Made by a program: the position numbers and the translations under genes. Of a DNA stretch of 64,000 nt, positions 31,718-42,622 are shown piece by piece. This stretch comes from Pictodentalium vernedei. Taxonomy: Eukaryota; Mollusca; Scaphopoda; Dentaliida; Dentaliidae. The notes beneath the pieces are model-generated. The model was not told the DNA's origin. It ran no database searches and was given only the letters and a program-made list of their open reading frames with translations. The stretch covers positions 259,136,291 through 259,200,290 of the forward strand of contig CM062290.1 in assembly GCA_031216915.1 (NCBI GenBank). The letters run 5' to 3'. The first letter of the stretch is position 1. Each line of letters starts with the position of its first letter.

Positions 31718-32075
31718 GGGGCACGGTGGCTCAGTTGGTAGAGGTGCAGGCTGCAAGCCGAGAGGCCCTCGGTTCGAATCTCACCTGCGGCAACTGCGTT
31801 GTGTCCTTGGGCAAGACACCACCCCCATTGCCCATGTGGGGGCACGGTGACGTTGTGTACTAAGGCATACTGCACGTCGATGGTGCACCTGTCTTCAACC
31901 AATGCTAACCCTGCTTGTGTGGAGTTGGTATGTTGGGGAGCTGACAGTTGCTCGCCGTTGCTCGGTGGTTCTCTCTGGGTACTCCGGCTTCCTCCACCCG
32001 TAAAACTGTCACGGTCATGGTTAGCCATTGTGCAGAAATATGTGACCTTAAAACACCAAAAAAATAAATAAATCA
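31718..32075 (+). mobile_element. SINE with tRNA-like head
   Basis: A-box TGGCTCAGTTGGTAGAGG and B-box GGTTCGAATCTC, then a body with CTTGGGCAAGACACC, TGGTGCACCTGTCTTCAACC and 'ctctgggtactccggcttcc'. The 3' tail is GCCATTGTGCAGAAATATG then TGACCTTAAAACACC, with an (AAAT)n end. Another tRNA-headed copy lies at 33952-34318 (minus), and the 5S-headed relative at 48962-49384. Confidence 0.9.
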
Positions 32076-32169
32076 ATAATCATGCAATATATTTCTCCCT
32101 TTGTATATCTGTAGTATTATGTGGACAACCTAAAGCTTTTATTTGTAAGTGCAGCCCATTTCAAACAAT

Positions 32170-33735
32170 AATATCAATAATAACACTTTGGCCAGCTGCT
32201 GATTTGTCGCGGTTCTCGGACGAGAAGGCCATGGTTACCCCTGTACTCCCAACTGCCTCCCTATTCCCGCGCTTCTCCTCTCCTCCCAACTCTCGGAGAT
32301 GAACTGCTTGATGATATCCCTTGTCCCATTCTTCCCAATCTCTCCAATTAGCATATTAGCTCTCTCCGATTAGCATATTAGCCCTCTCCTTTGAGTCTCC
32401 CCCTAACCACATGTCCTTCATTCTCCCATCCCACTTCCCCATTATACTCCCAGTGAATCTCATTCTTTTAGACTGATACTTTAGGCATTCTACAAGAAAG
32501 TGTTCCAGGGTCTCCACCATGTCCAAGTTACACATCTGGCACTCCCTTTCACCGTCATTCCCAATTTTTCCCCCCAGCTCCAGGGATCGCGACATCAGCT
32601 TGAACAACAGTGACCCCCCCAAAGGTGCCATCAAGGTACTCTTCAAAACCTGGCTTCTCTTTATCACGCAGGCCACCCAAAGACCTCTTTGATTTGACCC
32701 CCTCTCGTCAATCACGGTTACAATCCTTCATAACCCTTTCTCTGACGAATTTTTTACCTTGGTTTGCCCCAACGTCCAGGTCCGAGATCTCCAATGAGTA
32801 GTTCTCTTCTAGCTCCCTCACTTGGACCATCCACCCCGTTTTGATATTTGAGTTGAAAATTCTCCGGAACATTACTTTACACCATCGGCTGTCGGGGAGA
32901 TTTACCAAATAATTAAGATAACCGAGCTTCAACAGGTCTATCCTGTCCTTGATCCTCATCCACCCAATCTCACCCCTGATTGCTTCTAGCGCTGCGGCAT
33001 TACTCGACCCCCGTTATCCATCGGCCTGCATCGTACTGCAGGATTTCCAAGCTCTTTACGGCCATCTGGTTTAGGGGTACCACTTCTGTACCGTATGTTA
33101 TACTTGGCAGCCCCACCATTTCCCAAATGGTTTTCCCCACGAAAACCTTATTGAAACTGTTTCTACCTATAAGTTTCATTTGGTTAAGCATTCGTTTCCC
33201 CTTCAGAATCAAATTATTTGTGTGATTCCGGTAGGGCCCACATGTATAATTTTGCTCTTGCTTTCATGAAGTTCGAGTCTCCATTTGCTCCCATATTTCC
33301 CAACAATTCCCAGCATTTTCGTTAGCCCCTCTTCGCATTCTGACACTAGAACCATATCTGCAAAAAATAGCCCTGGGATCTTCAAGTCCCCAACTGCTAT
33401 CCCCTCCTCGCTACGCTGGAGTTCATTCATCTCCTAAACCTTTGATGTACAATGCAAACACGATTGGCAAAGGGTTTCTTTGTAATGTTTCCCAGGCTAA
33501 GTTCACTCTGTACATCTTTATATAATGCTTTCATAATTCCAACAAACTCGCCTCCTAAGCCCATAGCCTCCAGCTTGTGCCACATACCTTCCCTCCATAC
33601 TCTATCGTATGCCTTTTTGATATCAAAACAGATTATCAAGACTTGAGGTAAAATGAAAAGACGGCTAAATTTCAAGTCAGAAACTTTATAATGTTGAAAA
33701 ATCAAGTGCAAACTTACCAAGACTGCAGAGTTCAC
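32170..33735 (-). pseudogene. LINE ORF2 fragment with C-terminal zinc knuckle, frameshifted
   Basis: Going leftward: FDIKKAYDRVWREGMWHKLE (RT motif A, near 33640), LFFADMVLVS (motif C, expected FADD, last Asp lost; near 33360), LHESKSKIIHVGP, then SITYGTEVVPLNQMAVKSLE (near 33110). The C-terminal knuckle is CQMCNLDMVETLEHFLVEC (near 32530). The pieces are in at least four frames. The altered catalytic site and frameshifts show it is dead. It resembles I/R1/Ingi-type LINEs, but the clade cannot be fixed by eye. Confidence 0.8.
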
Positions 33736-33951
33736 TCAGAGTCAGAATGGAATCTCAAACTGCCTCAGGCTCAGTTACTCCAAACGATCAAATGAATGCC
33801 CCGGAAGGTTAATTATTGCACAAAATGTCTTTTCTCGTACAGTGTGTACTTTTGTTACAGTGCATAACAGAAATGACCGATGTCCACATGCAATAACCCA
33901 GTGGCAGTAGTGCATGTATCGTCAAGCCGAGTTCAAACTTATATTTCAGCT

Positions 33952-34318
33952 TATTTATTTATTTATTGATGTTTAAGGTCACATACTTATGCACAATGGC
34001 TAATCGTGACCGTGACAGTTTTACGGGTGGAGGAAGCCGGAGTACCCGGAGAGAACCACCGAGCAACGACGAGCAGCTGTCAGCTCTCCAACATCGTAAC
34101 TCTGAACTCTGCACCGCAGCACAGGCAGGGTTAGATTGGTTGAAGACATGCGCACCATCAACGTGCAGTACGCCTCAGTACACAGCGTCATCGTGCCCCC
34201 ATGTAGGCAATCGGGGTGAAGGGTCTTGCCCAAGGACACAACACGGTTGCCGCAGGTGGGATTCGAACCGAGGACCTCTCGGCTTGCAGCCTGCACCTCT
34301 ACCAACTGAGCCACCACG
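33952..34318 (-). mobile_element. SINE with tRNA-like head, minus orientation
   Basis: The reverse complement shows the same head (TGGCTCAGTTGGTAGAGG, GGTTCGAATCCCACC), body and tail as 31718-32075, including 'tactccggcttcctccaccc' and a T-rich tail end at 33952. Confidence 0.9.
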
Positions 34319-34704
34319 ATATTTCAGTTTAAAAAGCACGAAATTTAAACAGAGTGGCCAGTTTGCACCGTATTCAAATTAAAATCCTTGTACATTTTCC
34401 ATCCTCCAGATATAATGATGCCTGCACACACACTTTTGAAAACACATTTGATACCTCATAATTTGTGACGTCTGATATGCTGAACGCAATCATTTGAGTT
34501 TTGAGTGTTCGGATCGACATTTTTTTGCAAATAAAATGAATCAATAGCGATTCTACAGGTGGTAAGGTCAAAGACTTAAGACTGGTTCTCTGACAAAATT
34601 GCCCGTTTCTCTCTAAAATTCTTTCAACCGTTCAAATTGTCGACTATTTAATTAAATTAGCGATTAATTACAGTGAATTCTTTTTCATGGTTGGGTGTGT
34701 CATA

Positions 34705-34867
34705 AATACAGAACCACACTTATGTTTGAATGGGTTAACGATTACTGGACTCGAGCGTGTGGCGCTGGGATAACCACTCGAGCCTACTGGCTCTCGTGGT
34801 ATCCCTGCGCCACTCGCTCTCGTCCAGTAATTGTTAACCCATTCAAACATAAGTGTGGTTCTGTATA
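34705..34867. mobile_element. Long near-perfect palindrome (foldback element)
   Basis: Arms of about 75 bp: ACAGAACCACACTTATGTTT then GAATGGGTTAAC..., against GTTAACCCATTC then AAACATAAGTGTGGTTCTGT, with a short centre around 34785. Both strands read nearly the same peptide (FEWVN.YWTRA...PVIVNPFKHKCG), which is an artefact of the palindrome. Confidence 0.9.
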
Positions 34868-35406
34868 TGTATCTAAGATCAGTAATAATCTACAGACAAA
34901 AACAGCTTCACTCATAGTTACACTTATTATCAGGCCAGAAGAGATGAAGAAAAATCACCCCCCGACCTTTTTTTTTAAGGAATATTCTTCAAAACAAAGA
35001 GGGAAGAGCTCTGGAATCGGTGAAAAGCAGTGCCAAATAATCTACATTTATTCACCCAACAGCCACGCAGTTATTAATTATTATTAATTATTGGTGCTTA
35101 ATGCCACCTCAGTAGCTAAGGCTTTCGTGGCGACCCCGGTTATTAAAAGTGCAAGCTTCTAACATATGCCAGAATTGAAATACGTAGATAGGTTGAAAAC
35201 TGGTGATATAACGTGTACAACCTTAAACTTGTCCAATTGAATCCCAATGGAAAGTTATCTGTTAGAGCAAATACACTTTTGAGGCAACCAACAGGCAACC
35301 CCGTTCAGGTGTACAATTAATTCCAATAATGAAACTCCAAATTGAACCGTGCGAATATACGAGAATAGGAATTCTCCTGTGTACTGTCTCTCGTAGAAAG
35401 CTGGAT

Positions 35407-35631
35407 TCAGAACATGGAACGGGCTATGATTAAAAGACTCGTCACGGACCGTCCCCCAAGTAATTCATTGTTCCCTAGGTCCGTAACAGCCAATGACTGT
35501 TCAGAGAAAGAAAATACTACTCCGAATAATGAAGCCAACAATTGAGAACGTATGCATAGACGACCTATTGGCAATTCCATAACTGATCCAACTGGCCCCC
35601 AAATTCTCATAAGCTCTATAAAGCAGAGCAA
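35407..35631 (-). pseudogene. RT-connection scrap of DIRS copy 3
   Basis: Contains IELMRIWGPVGSVMELPIGR, aligning with the copy 2 stretch VREFMRLIGLCGATADLIPMGRL just after the RT. It abuts Gag sequence on its right, so the RT core has been deleted. Confidence 0.65.
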
Positions 35632-35759
35632 GAATTTTACAGAATCTATTCAATAATGCGTCTGCCTCATATACATATTATGCCCGCAAGCAACAGAATA
35701 CCACATGTACATGTGGTTTGAGTATCTCGCTTAGAAACTTCTAGGCTAATCCCCTTTTG

Positions 35760-36590
35760 TGTGCTTCCATGTAAGAAGAAGAAGAAGCCATAACCGCTGC
35801 AGAGGAAGACGCCGTAACTGCAGCTGGGGTGCCGGCCCAGGCTGCAGGGTAGAAGGAACATCCCGAGCGGCCAGGGAGGACAAGTTTCTCAAAGCAATAG
35901 TCGACTCCAACTGTTACTGGGTTAGAGAAGGCTCTCCCGCTTGCGGTCTGATCCCAGACCTCGCCGAGCTGCCCAAAGAGAAACCTGCAGGCTTCTTCCC
36001 CTTTTTGCCATCATCACTGGGTGAGCTTTTGTTTATAAGGTGCTTGCACTACCCAAATCTACACTCTCCTCGACTGCAACAGACATACCCAGTGTTATGG
36101 TTCCCACTATCGGGTAACCGCCTGACCGGTCGAGCTAGCTGCTGGAATAAGAGGCCTTATTCCCTTTATATTCAAGAGCACCTTTGCAGCTAGCTCTGTT
36201 TGCTCCTCAGAGTGTAATGACGGCAGAACATTCTGGACGGGTGTCGCAATACCATCACCATGTTCTTGTTCCTCTGGAAAAGAAGCTGAAAACTCAAATT
36301 ATCTTGCGGTGACAGCTCCGGCATTGGAACTTCACCGCGAATACGTAGCGAAACACCTGCTTCCAACATTAGTGACCTAATGAGTCGACCCCAACCACAC
36401 AAGTAGGACCTGAATCAGTAGGAGTGCAGTGACTACAGACAAGACAACAAGCATGTAAACCCGATGTAGACTTCTTCCCCCTACACTGAGAGCAGTAATC
36501 TTCATAAATAATAATAATCCAAACAAAGTTCACTGCACTCCTAAAATCTAACATATAATAATACAATATAAGGATACATGATGAAGACAA
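35760..36590 (-). pseudogene. Gag N-terminal remnant of DIRS copy 3
   Basis: Begins with a Cys-rich finger (YCSQCRGKKS, ACCLVCSHC), related to CSNCNRKKS...CINCSQC of copy 2. It continues leftward as broken Gag sequence; the DNA at 36140-36300 resembles copy 2 at 18780-18960 ('ggtcgagctagctgctgg', 'tgttcttgttcctctg'). Several frame breaks. Confidence 0.7.
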
Positions 36591-36599
36591 TCAAAAGTA

Positions 36600-37609
36600 A
36601 TTTCGAAATAAATCAAAACAAATTTTTTCAGAAATTTTTTTTTTAAAACGCATAAATTCCCCAAGGGAACCACACGAGCCCCAGGGCATCCCGATAGAGC
36701 CTAAGTGTGGACAAACACCAAAATATTAAAGCTACACTACCGGAATATTAATAAATGTATCCTACTATAATTGTGATGAAATAAAACCCTGAATATTACC
36801 TGTTAGGGGCAATTTTAAAAGTAAACTACGTCAGGATTTAGAAAAACGGAAACTAGACAATAGGCACACAAAAGGCCCAAGTCAGTAAATAATTAACTGA
36901 TACCTGATGCAAAGCTAGGTCTTCATGTGAAAAAAAAACAATGCATCCGGTAGGAGATGCAAGACAATAATGACCCAACACCTCTAGGGTGAGGATGTGA
37001 CAGTGAGGATAAACAGAATAAACATTCTGTACAACACGTTAAACTCCCAAGAAATTTAATAACAAATTTCAATAAAAAACAGCCAGAAAGCTTAAGAGTT
37101 TACCTGTTGGGTTCATGGAAGGATAGGGAAGGAACACATAACCAACAGTAGGTAAATCATTAGCAAAACTAATGACGTCAAGGTGTATATCCCGAAATTG
37201 AGTAACATGAAATAATTTCCATATTATTTAAAAGTTACAGCCCAGAACGTCTCAAACCATAATTGTTCACTTCCATCATCCATTCACTGCTTTGAATCCA
37301 CCATATACTTCATTGATTTGTGCCTGGCATCCACCAAAGGAGAGATTTAAAGCACAGATGTCAGTTGAGATGTTTACAGACTAAGGGCAAAACAAAGAAT
37401 GGTGTTGGCGCCAATTCCAGTCTCTTCCTGGGTACTGTGCATGCGCAAGTACTAAAAGTATGGAGGGCCAGATAGGACTTTTAATTTTCATTGTTGTATG
37501 CAAATTTTGGGGATGGGGGGGGGGGGGGGTTAAAAATTTGTGTTTGGCCCTTAATAATGTTGAGGTTGCACCAACTAAGTCTAGGCCATTGGTTGTAGTA
37601 TAAAAATAT
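36600..37609 (-). other. 5' UTR and right inverted repeat of DIRS copy 3
   Basis: Collinear with copies 1 and 2 ('cacctctagggtgaggatgt' is shared with copy 1 at 12090). The inverted repeat occupies 37395-37608 and includes a G-run (about 37515-37530) complementary to the C-run of the left end. Confidence 0.75.
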
Positions 37610-37624
37610 CCATCACCAGCATGC

Positions 37625-37845
37625 AAGGAGTTAAGGTCACGTATTTCTACACAATGGCTTATCATGACCGCAACATGGAGATAAAGTCAAGTTTAGTTGA
37701 TCGTTTATACCTATGTTGCCCATTATAGAGGACTTCCATTCTAAGCATTGATGACTGGGTCCTATTTTACCAGTAAAAGAGCTTCTTTACCACAGTAAAC
37801 CAGCACTGCTTCACATCCCAGGGTTCCCATAGAGATGCGACAATG
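37625..37845 (-). mobile_element. Second SINE-like family, copy 1
   Basis: In minus orientation it ends with GCCATTGTGTAGAAATACG then TGACCTTAA, the tail of the tRNA-headed SINE, but the body is different (GGTAAAATAGGACCCAGTC, 'tggaagtcctct'). Related copies lie at 46470-46690 and 53700-53940. Confidence 0.65.
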
Positions 37846-38304
37846 TAAGTTTATTCGTGTATAGATGTGTACAGTGAACCCTATTAATTGAATAGCCACT
37901 TTGTCAATAAAAATTATTCAATTAACAGGAGTATCCAATTAACAAGGATTTGGTCACTTTCCTGCTTCTGGAAATAAACTGAGACTTATTCTATTTGTTC
38001 TTGTTTGACAGAGCTCATGGAGTGTACAACAGTGTGGGATTTTTCATCAACTGAAATGAACTGCAACCAAGTATGTTACTGCAAATATATATGTAATCAC
38101 CCTTCTACTCCAAGCAAAGTCACTTGAATCTGATTCAAAATATTCATTGATGGAATAGTGAAAAGGGAATGGGCAAAGGACAGAAAAAACAAAGTATTTA
38201 AAATAAAAGGAAGTTGTTTTCAAGCACTGGCAATATAAAACAGCAGATGTTCATAATATGAGATGCATTGGAATGTTCAGATTACTGACGAAATAAACTG
38301 TCAC
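37846..38304. other. Unassigned, with a short dispersed repeat
   Basis: 'attgaatagccactttgtcaa' at about 37884 recurs inverted at 49418-49440. No gene seen. Confidence 0.4.
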
Positions 38305-38554
38305 TTAACTGGTAGAGTGCTAAATTATTTTTGGTCATCAAAATTTGTTCACATATCTTTGCCTTGTTACAATTTATGGGAGAGTGCCTGTAGGCACTCT
38401 CCCATAAATTGTAACAAGACAAGTCCTTACAGACTAAATAATATCACTTCAAAGATAATACAAAGCACATCCACTGAGTATGAAGCCTTCAAGTTGCAGT
38501 ACCTTCACCTCAGAGTAAAGCCCAAATATGGGCTTCCAGCACTCTACCAGTTAA
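38305..38554. mobile_element. TTAA-flanked palindromic MITE (complete)
   Basis: A 250-bp element with perfect 17-bp terminal repeats TTAACTGGTAGAGTGCT and AGCACTCTACCAGTTAA. The centre is a ~58-bp hairpin (CTTGTTACAATTTATGGGAG then AGTGC, and its complement). Subterminal GCCCAAATATGGGC is itself palindromic. TTAA at both ends fits piggyBac-type target preference; no transposase is present. Confidence 0.85.
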
Positions 38555-39172
38555 TGATTCTTCCCAAAAAGATGGGATGAAAAGTACCCTAAAGCAAAAT
38601 TGAAATCTGTTGAAAGCCAGAAAAGTTTTAACCCTTCTTCAATTAAAAGAGATTTACTCTACCAACTCAAATACAAACAACAGGTGAAATGTATATTTTA
38701 TGATAAGACAAACAAATTTTTTATTTGACAACTATCAGTGTTAATCTATAAACCAGTATGCACTCAATTCAAGCAATCAAGCTACAACTCAAATCCTTAA
38801 GTGAATCTGATGCTGTTTTGGAATGGAACCAGTCTGGCCTTTGAATAGTCCATCATCTATTTTTAGATTCAGTTAATGGCATTACAGTTAGAGTTGTTTA
38901 TTTTCTAAATATTGTGAATGAAGCCTCGCTACAGCTGCAGTTTCATGATTAGGCAGAATGGTTCCACTAAATGTGTTAATATCTTGGTTTCAAGGTGAAT
39001 TGAATACTTATTAAGTGGCATATCCATAACTGGAACATGAAAGAATATCAGTATTCCTCAGTGAGTAAAGGGGCATCACTTTACCTTAATGGCAGTATGT
39101 GTGCAAATTCCACAAAAGTGAACAAATAGCCCATAAGACCAGAATTTTACAAGTGACCTGACAGCTTGCACC
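38555..39172. other. Unassigned intronic sequence
   Basis: AT-rich, no gene or repeat recognised. Confidence 0.4.
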
Positions 39173-39307
39173 TTAACTGGTAGAGTGCTACTTTATTTTT
39201 GGTCCTGAAAATTTCTTTGTGGGTCTTTGCCTTGTTACAATTTATGGGAGAGTGTCTATGCACTCTCCCATAAAATGTAACAAGGTGAATCCTCACAAAT
39301 AAAACTA
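39173..39307. mobile_element. TTAA MITE, left half
   Basis: Starts TTAACTGGTAGAGTGCT and includes the central hairpin (39233-39284), then fades after 'aatcctcacaaataaaac'. The right terminal repeat is missing. Confidence 0.75.
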
Positions 39308-39411
39308 GAAAAACTGTGAGCACTGCTTACTAAATGATACTACCCACTCCCACCAAGAAACATTTTACAACAGTAAAGGTGTGTTTAATGGAGAGAGCAC
39401 ACACAATGACA

Positions 39412-39494
39412 CCCCCCCCCCCCCCCCCCCCACACCTTCACCCCAAAGTGTGAATTGACAAAGCTCATTTTTCAATATGTGAAACTGTAATGAA
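39412..39494 (+). repeat. Part unit of the ~178-bp satellite, with poly-C
   Basis: Poly-C run at 39415-39431, then 'gaattgacaaagctcatttttcaatatgtgaaactgta', matching 41645-41695. It is interrupted by the 335-bp-unit element and resumes at 41325. Confidence 0.75.
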
Positions 39495-41325
39495 AGTGTC
39501 AATAACACTGTAGCTCAACTTGTCAAGACATGTACATGTATAGTATGTGACACAGCAATGACAAACATCTAGGTAATGTCCTGATAACAAAGGTACATAT
39601 AAAGTATTGTAACGGCCTGTACATAAATACTGACCATAGCCTGTAACAAATGCATAGGTAAAGTAATGTAAAGGTGGATGACAGTCAGATGCTAAACTAG
39701 AAAAGAAATCTTTGAGTCCCAGAGAGGGTCTGACTGAACCCCAAAATATTTGTTCTCAAAGCACAGTGATAACAAAGGCACCCCAAAACACACTCATTCC
39801 TGTCCCAAGGTGAAAACAAAGGTACCCAAGAAGTTTCGTGAAGATCAGTTCATAAATACAAGCTGTATAGAAGTTGTGACAAAAAACTGATTGGACCTAA
39901 TTTCGGTACAAAATGGCCACTGGCAGCCATCTTGAATTTCGGACCGCACTCAGAAACTCTCGTTATCGTCCCAAGGTGATAACAAAGGTACCCAAGAAGT
40001 TTCGTGAAGATCGGTTGATAAATACAGCCTCCAGCCCGAGCCGTATTGACATGTGCACTTACTGTGTGTAAGTAGCACTAAATAAATCAAAATTCATCTA
40101 ATTTGCATAATTTCTGCACGAGAAAAAAACCTGTATTGTATGTGATGTATTCCATTTTACTAAACATTCATACAAAAATTTATTCAAATCAGAACTTTCA
40201 TACAGAAGTTCTGTACAAAAGACTGATTGCACTAATTTTGGTACAAAATGGCTGCTGGTGGCCATGTTGAATTTCGGACCACACCCAAAAACACCAGCTC
40301 TCATCCCACGGTGATAACAAAGGTACCCAAGACGTTTCGTAAAGATCAGTTCATAAATATGGCCTCTAGCCTGAGACGTACAGAAGTTGTGTACAAAAAA
40401 CTGACTAGACCTAATTTCGGTACAAAATGGCCTCTGGCAGCCATCTTGAATTTTGGACCGCACTCAGAAACACTCGTTCTCGTCCCAAGGTGATAGCAGA
40501 GGTACCCAAGAAGTTTCGTGAAGATCGGTTGATAAATACAGCCTCTAGCCCGAGCCGTATTGACATGTGTACTTACCGTGTGTAAGTAGCACTGAAAAAT
40601 TCAAAGTTCATTTAATTTGCATAATTTCTGCACGAGAAAAAAACCCGTATTATATGTGATGTATCCCATGGTACTAAACATTCACACAAAAAATTATTCA
40701 AATCAGAGCGTTCATGTGGAAGTTCTGTGCAAAAATCTGATTGCCCCTAATTTTGAACAAAATGGCTGCCAGCGGTCATCTTGAATTTCGGACCGCACCC
40801 AAAAACACTCGTTCTCGTCCCACGGTGATACCAAAGGTACCCAAGAAGTTTCGTAAAGATCGGTTCATAAATGCGGCCTCTAGCCTGAGCCATATTGGCA
40901 TTTGCACTGACAGTGCTGAAAGTAACACTAAATACATCAAAGTTAGTCTAATTTGCACAATTTACGTACGAGAAAAAAACCCGTATTAAATGTGATGTAT
41001 CCCATGGTACCAAACATTCATACAAAAAATTATTCAAATCAGCGCTTTCATATGGAAGTTCTGTGTGAAAAACAGATTTCTGCATCGTCAGTACAAATTG
41101 GCGGCTGGTAGCCATCTTGAATTTCGGACCGGACCCCAAAACACTAGTTCTCGTCCCACGGTCATAACAAAGGTACCCAAGAAGTTTCGTAAAGTTCGGT
41201 TCATAAATACGGCCTCTAGCCCGAGCAGTATTGAATTGTTGACTGACAGATGGACAGACGGCCAGATGGACGACAGACGACTGGCCATGGCATAAGCTTA
41301 AATTTGGCTTTGCCAAAGTTGAGCT
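39491..41325 (+). mobile_element. Satellite-bearing element, 335-bp units, both class II ends
   Basis: The 5' end is AGTGTCAATAACACTGTAGC then TCAACTTG. Next comes a ~250-bp leader, then units at 'aatttgcataattt' (about 40100, 40615, 40950) with GGTACAAAATGGCC and GCCATCTTGAATTT. An ACAGATGG microsatellite (41240-41280), the terminal hairpin TTAAATTTGGC/GCCAAAGTTGA and GCTAAAAATG close it. It splits a 178-bp satellite unit, which defines its limits. Confidence 0.85.
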
Positions 41326-41900
41326 AAAAATGAAAACATCTGAAAACAAAATAGAAGGTACACATCTTCACAGTATGTAAAAGAATGTTTGAAGGAAGGT
41401 TTCAATGAAATCCATTCACTAGTTTAAAAGAGGTCCCGGATAGCAAATGTCAACAACCTCCCCACCCCCCACCCCCTCCTCACAATCTTGAATTGACAAA
41501 GCATATGGGAAACCCTAAAAATGAAAATATCTGAAAACAAAACAGGAGGTGCACATCTTCAATATATGTAAAAGAATGTTTGAAAGTTTCAATGAAATCT
41601 GTTCAATGGCTTAAGAGGAGTTGTGGATAGCAGATCTGTACAGGATGTCAATTGAATTTGACAAAGTTCATTTTTCAATATGGGAAACTGTAAAAATGAA
41701 AATATCTGAAAACAAAATAGGAGGTGCACACCTTCAATGTATGTAAAAGAATATCTGACAGTTTCAATGAAATCCGTTCACTGGTTTAGGAGGAGTTGTG
41801 GATAGCAGATGTGTACCCCCATAAAGTGTAACAGATGGACGAACAGACGGATGGATGGACATACGGATGTACGTTCTTACAAACTTAAGTGGCTATTTTA
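41325..41900 (+). repeat. Tandem array, ~178-bp units
   Basis: Three units starting at 'aaaatgaaaa.atctgaaaac' (41328, 41517, 41695), each with 'caatgaaatc.gttca' and 'tggatagcagat'. It ends in GACGGATGGATGGACATACG (41843-41870). Confidence 0.8.
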
Positions 41901-41919
41901 TGGACATGTTAAGTGGCTA

Positions 41920-42247
41920 ACCTAAAACAAATGTCCAACATAACTAGAGGTACTGTGAGCAAGCTCACAAAGTGATCCCACCGCCCCCCCCCCCCCCCCC
42001 TGCGCCTGAAATGTATAAGGTAGATTATCTCCCCTTGGAAATGTCAGAACGGAATTATATTGCTTCATGCACATCTTCATATGGAGTTCTTCCATTGTGT
42101 AAAGTTTCATGAAAATTCTTCAAACGGTTTAGGAGGAATTGCGCTTATGAGGATGGACAGACGGACAGATGGACAGACGGACGGACAGACAGACAGACAG
42201 GGTGATTCCTATATACCCCCCAAACTTTGTTTGCGGGGGGGATAATA
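41920..42247 (+). mobile_element. Short satellite-type element with class I 3' end
   Basis: Poly-C (41983-42000), 'ggtttaggaggaattgcgct', GACGGACAGATGGACAGACG (about 42150-42200), then GGTGATTCCTATATACCCCC, hairpin CCCCCAAAC/GTTTGCGGGGG and GATAATAA. The last ~45 bp nearly match 31400-31447 although the cores differ. Confidence 0.75.
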
Positions 42248-42285
42248 AAACAATTTTTTTTAGGGAAGCTTTTGGGGGGGTCAGC

Positions 42286-42440
42286 TAACCCTACCCTTTT
42301 CTGACCCTAACACTAAGCTAACCCTAACCCTAAACTAACCCTAACCCTAGCCACATAACTCTACACCCCATCACTAACTCCCACCCCTCCCCACCCCTAA
42401 ACCCCACCCCAGAATGCCCTAACCCTACTCTACATTTATC
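42286..42440 (+). repeat. Degenerate telomere-like (CTAACC)n tract
   Basis: 'ctaaccctaaccctaaacta' and 'accctaaccctagcc' at about 42315-42350, with degenerate CCCTAA-like repeats on both sides. Confidence 0.75.
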
Positions 42441-42477
42441 CAAACCCCCACCCCCAACCACCCCCACAATAAGAGAC

Positions 42478-42505
42478 TCTGTTACGTGGCTAGCCACGTA
42501 ACAGA
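42478..42505. repeat. Perfect 28-bp palindrome
   Basis: TCTGTTACGTGGCT and AGCCACGTAACAGA with no loop. AAGTGGCTA-type phrases also occur at 41888 and 41910. Confidence 0.9.
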
Positions 42506-42564
42506 CTTTAACCACTTAAGTATCCTGTTTTACTAACTCATAGCCACATAAGTAGTCATTTGTG

Positions 42565-42622
42565 TGTGTGGACCAAGTGATCACTATATACCTCCCACTT
42601 TTCAAGTGGGTGGTATAACAAG
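42565..42622 (+). repeat. Class I 3' end
   Basis: ATCACTATATACCTCCCACT then 'tttcaagtgggtggtataac': hairpin CCCACTT/AAGTGGG and GGTATAACAAG. No array is recognisable upstream, so the rest of the element is lost or very short. Confidence 0.65.

Larger units (their letters stand above)
27045..37609 (-). mobile_element. DIRS retrotransposon copy 3, gutted and invaded
   Basis: The left end with junction-complementary region (27045-27430) and the right end with 5' UTR, Gag N-terminal part and an RT scrap (35407-37609) belong together: both carry the variant 'accaatggcccagac' instead of 'accaatgacccagac'. Most coding sequence is missing, and 27.63-35.1 kb holds a 168-bp array, two SINEs, a LINE and a long palindrome. 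It is a different subfamily from copies 1 and 2. Confidence 0.75.

Noticed and set aside
31718-31800. tRNA gene
   Set aside because: Pol III boxes are present but there is no full cloverleaf, and it continues into a SINE body with other copies in the window.
34668-35087. Paired proteins with nearly the same sequence on opposite strands
   Set aside because: A consequence of the 163-bp palindrome.
35759-36193. 144-residue plus-strand protein
   Set aside because: Antisense of the DIRS copy 3 Gag remnant.
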